DNA of 64,000 nt from Glaciibacter superstes DSM 21135 (GTDB lineage Bacteria > Actinomycetota > Actinomycetes > Actinomycetales > Microbacteriaceae), in assembly GCF_000421145.1 (NCBI RefSeq), contig NZ_ATWH01000017.1:30077-94076 (forward strand). Reading direction: 5' to 3'. The stretch's first letter is position 1, and each line of letters opens with the position of its first letter. The notes beneath the pieces were generated by a model that saw only the letters and a list, made by a program, of their open reading frames with translations, was not told where the DNA came from and made no database searches. The translations under genes and the position numbers were made by a program. Of this stretch, positions 62,641 through 64,000 are shown in pieces.

Positions 62641-63189
62641 GTGACAGACCCACGCGCCCAGCTCATCGACTACATCGCGGCCGACGCCGTCTTCCACGGT
62701 GACTTCACACTCACCAGCGGCAAGAAGGCCAGCTATTACGTCGACCTCCGCAAGGTGAGCCTCGACCACCGCGTTGCGCCACTCATCGGCCTGGTCATGC
62801 TCGACCTCATCAAGGACGTTCCGGATGTAGCGGCCGTCGGCGGCATGACCATGGGCGCCGACCCGGTGGCGGCGGCTGTGCTGCACCAGGGTGCTGTCCG
62901 CGGCGTCGCCTATGACGCGTTCGTGGTGCGCAAGGAGCCGAAGGATCACGGTCGCGGCAGGCAGGTCGAAGGTCCGGATCTCGCCGGCAAGCGCGTCATC
63001 GTGCTCGAAGACACCTCAACCACCGGCGGATCACCGCTGGCCGCCATCGAAGCGCTCCTCAAAGTGGGCGCTGAGATCGCCGGCGTCGCCGTGGTCGTCG
63101 ACCGCAATACCGGAGCGCGGGAGGTCATCGAGGCCGCCGGCTACCCGTACTTCGCCGCGATCGGACTCGAAGACCTGGGACTCGCCTGA
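62641..63189 (+). CDS. pyrE: Orotate phosphoribosyltransferase
   Basis: A 182-residue enzyme that joins orotate and PRPP to make orotidine 5'-phosphate in de novo UMP synthesis. The PRPP loop is VIVLEDTSTTGGS (about residues 120-132), and FTLTSGKKASYYVDLRKV carries the orotate/PRPP Lys pair. The start is GTG 62641. The next ATG overlaps its TGA stop. This biosynthetic gene sits near, but not in, the pyrimidine degradation operon. Confidence 0.92.
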   Translation: MTDPRAQLIDYIAADAVFHGDFTLTSGKKASYYVDLRKVSLDHRVAPLIGLVMLDLIKDVPDVAAVGGMTMGADPVAAAVLHQGAVRGVAYDAFVVRKEPKDHGRGRQVEGPDLAGKRVIVLEDTSTTGGSPLAAIEALLKVGAEIAGVAVVVDRNTGAREVIEAAGYPYFAAIGLEDLGLA

Positions 63190-64000
63190 TGGCGAAGAGC
63201 GACGAGCCGGACGACGGCGGGCTCGACTGGCTGCAGTCGCAGCTCGGCGCGGACAACGAGCATAATGACGACGACGAACCCGGCGACCCGGATAAAACTC
63301 GTGATTCGGACACGCCAGAGCGTGCCTCAGCCGAGGAGCCGGCCTGGTTCGCCTCACTGCCTGCCCGCACCGAGAAGGTCACGCCACGTGCTGCGGAGCC
63401 CGTTACTGCGGAGCCCGTTACTGCGGAGCCCGTTACTGCGGAGCCCGCGGCTGCGGTATTCGACACCGCCGAGCCGCCGACTGCCAGACTTGAGAATCGC
63501 AGCCTTGAGACCCGCAGCCCTGAGACCCGCAGCCCTGAGACCCCCGGCGCCCAGACGACTCCAGCACCGGGTTCCGATCCAGAACCGGTGACGGATGCCG
63601 CAGCGCCCACCTCGGCATTCTCCTGGGGTCTTTCGCCGACCGACGAACCCGACCCCAAGATCACGCCTCGCGTGAAGCCCGAGCCGACATCGGGGTCGGA
63701 AACTGAACCCGCGCCAGCTTCGGCAGCAACACCAGCCGATTCGCTGACGCACGTCGATTCGCTGAGACCGGCCGCGCCCGTCGCGCCGCCCTCGTCTCCT
63801 CCTGTCGCACCTCCCGTCGCACTTCCTTTCGCAACGGCGGACGATGTGCCCATCGTTCCGGCCGCTCGCCCCGACCCTGCCGATGCAGACCCGGCGCCGC
63901 CGGCGCCCGCCGAACCGGCAGTACCGGCACCCGCCGAACCGGCAGTACCGGCACCCGCCGAACCGGCAGTACCGGCACCCGCCGAACCGGCAGTACCGGC
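63189..64000 (+). CDS. Low-complexity Pro/Ala/Glu-rich protein (partial, runs off the window)
   Basis: An uninterrupted frame of 270 codons starts at an ATG overlapping the pyrE stop. After an acidic start with GLDWLQSQLGAD and EPAWFASLPAR, the sequence is disordered, with repeats AEPVT, ETRSP and PAPAEPAV. A folded domain presumably follows beyond the window. The family cannot be told from this part. Confidence 0.7.
   Translation, partial: MAKSDEPDDGGLDWLQSQLGADNEHNDDDEPGDPDKTRDSDTPERASAEEPAWFASLPARTEKVTPRAAEPVTAEPVTAEPVTAEPAAAVFDTAEPPTARLENRSLETRSPETRSPETPGAQTTPAPGSDPEPVTDAAAPTSAFSWGLSPTDEPDPKITPRVKPEPTSGSETEPAPASAATPADSLTHVDSLRPAAPVAPPSSPPVAPPVALPFATADDVPIVPAARPDPADADPAPPAPAEPAVPAPAEPAVPAPAEPAVPAPAEPAVP
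63392..63451 (+). repeat. 15-bp tandem repeat
   Basis: GCGGAGCCCGTTACT is repeated three times from 63392 to 63436, followed by a diverged fourth unit. It is in frame and encodes AEPVT. Confidence 0.9.
63900..64000 (+). repeat. 24-bp tandem repeat running off the window
   Basis: Four 24-bp units (start CCGGCGCCC in the first, CCGGCACCC in the rest, each ending GGCAGTA) run from 63900 to 63995, then a fifth begins. They encode PAPAEPAV. Copy number beyond the window is unknown. Confidence 0.93.

Noticed and set aside
1..64000. CRISPR arrays, tRNA/rRNA genes, prophage or transposase genes
   Set aside because: None seen; the only regular repeats are short tandem duplications and the 29-bp direct repeat.

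Overview
The window looks like chromosome from a high-GC actinomycete, most likely the family Microbacteriaceae. Supporting signs are strong G/C third positions, several F420-linked enzymes (three luciferase-like oxidoreductases and CofE), a pyrE gene with small membrane-protein neighbours, an actinobacterial Tad pilus locus, and very heavy use of the word ACGGATGC/GCATCCGT. The genus cannot be fixed from the sequence alone. I see no tRNA, rRNA, CRISPR array or insertion sequence.

Layout. 1-16.5 kb is mixed housekeeping and stress content: a disulfide oxidoreductase, a heterodimeric ABC exporter with a palindromic operator-like site, a methyltransferase, an F420-type oxidoreductase, an SDR, a lipoprotein, an alpha/beta hydrolase broken by one in-frame amber codon, small membrane proteins, a TetR-regulated membrane protein/oxidoreductase pair, an AEC carrier and exonuclease III. 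16.6-22.0 kb is a LacI-controlled sugar cassette (binding protein, two permeases, GH130 enzyme) flanked by a perfect 29-bp direct repeat. 22.2-24.0 kb holds an FGD-like F420 enzyme coupled to cofE. 24.0-35.1 kb is a complete Tad/Flp pilus locus bracketed by two paralogous MarR regulators whose promoter regions are also duplicated. The second one faces a small exported protein and a signal peptidase (SipW type) fused to a DUF5305-like domain.

35.1-45.0 kb is a second LacI-linked carbohydrate locus. Its binding protein is broken by a 17-bp tandem duplication and its first permease appears frameshifted near the start, while the second permease, the GH2 enzyme and a Tat-exported six-hairpin glycosidase are intact. 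45.0-47.9 kb is a metal-chelate-type ABC importer resembling the proposed F420-0 importers. 48.1-61.1 kb is a reductive pyrimidine/hydantoin catabolic region: a divergent MocR regulator, nitrilase-type beta-ureidopropionase, dihydropyrimidinase, an F420-type oxidoreductase, an NMT1-type ABC importer, a class III aminotransferase, an (methyl)malonate-semialdehyde dehydrogenase, then a convergent LysR regulator. Together these would take up a pyrimidine-like compound and carry N-carbamoyl-beta-alanine through beta-alanine and malonate semialdehyde to acetyl-CoA. No canonical dihydropyrimidine dehydrogenase is present.

61.1-64.0 kb contains small membrane proteins, a remnant of a flavin amine oxidase with a palindrome cluster, pyrE and the start of a low-complexity, repeat-rich protein that runs off the window.
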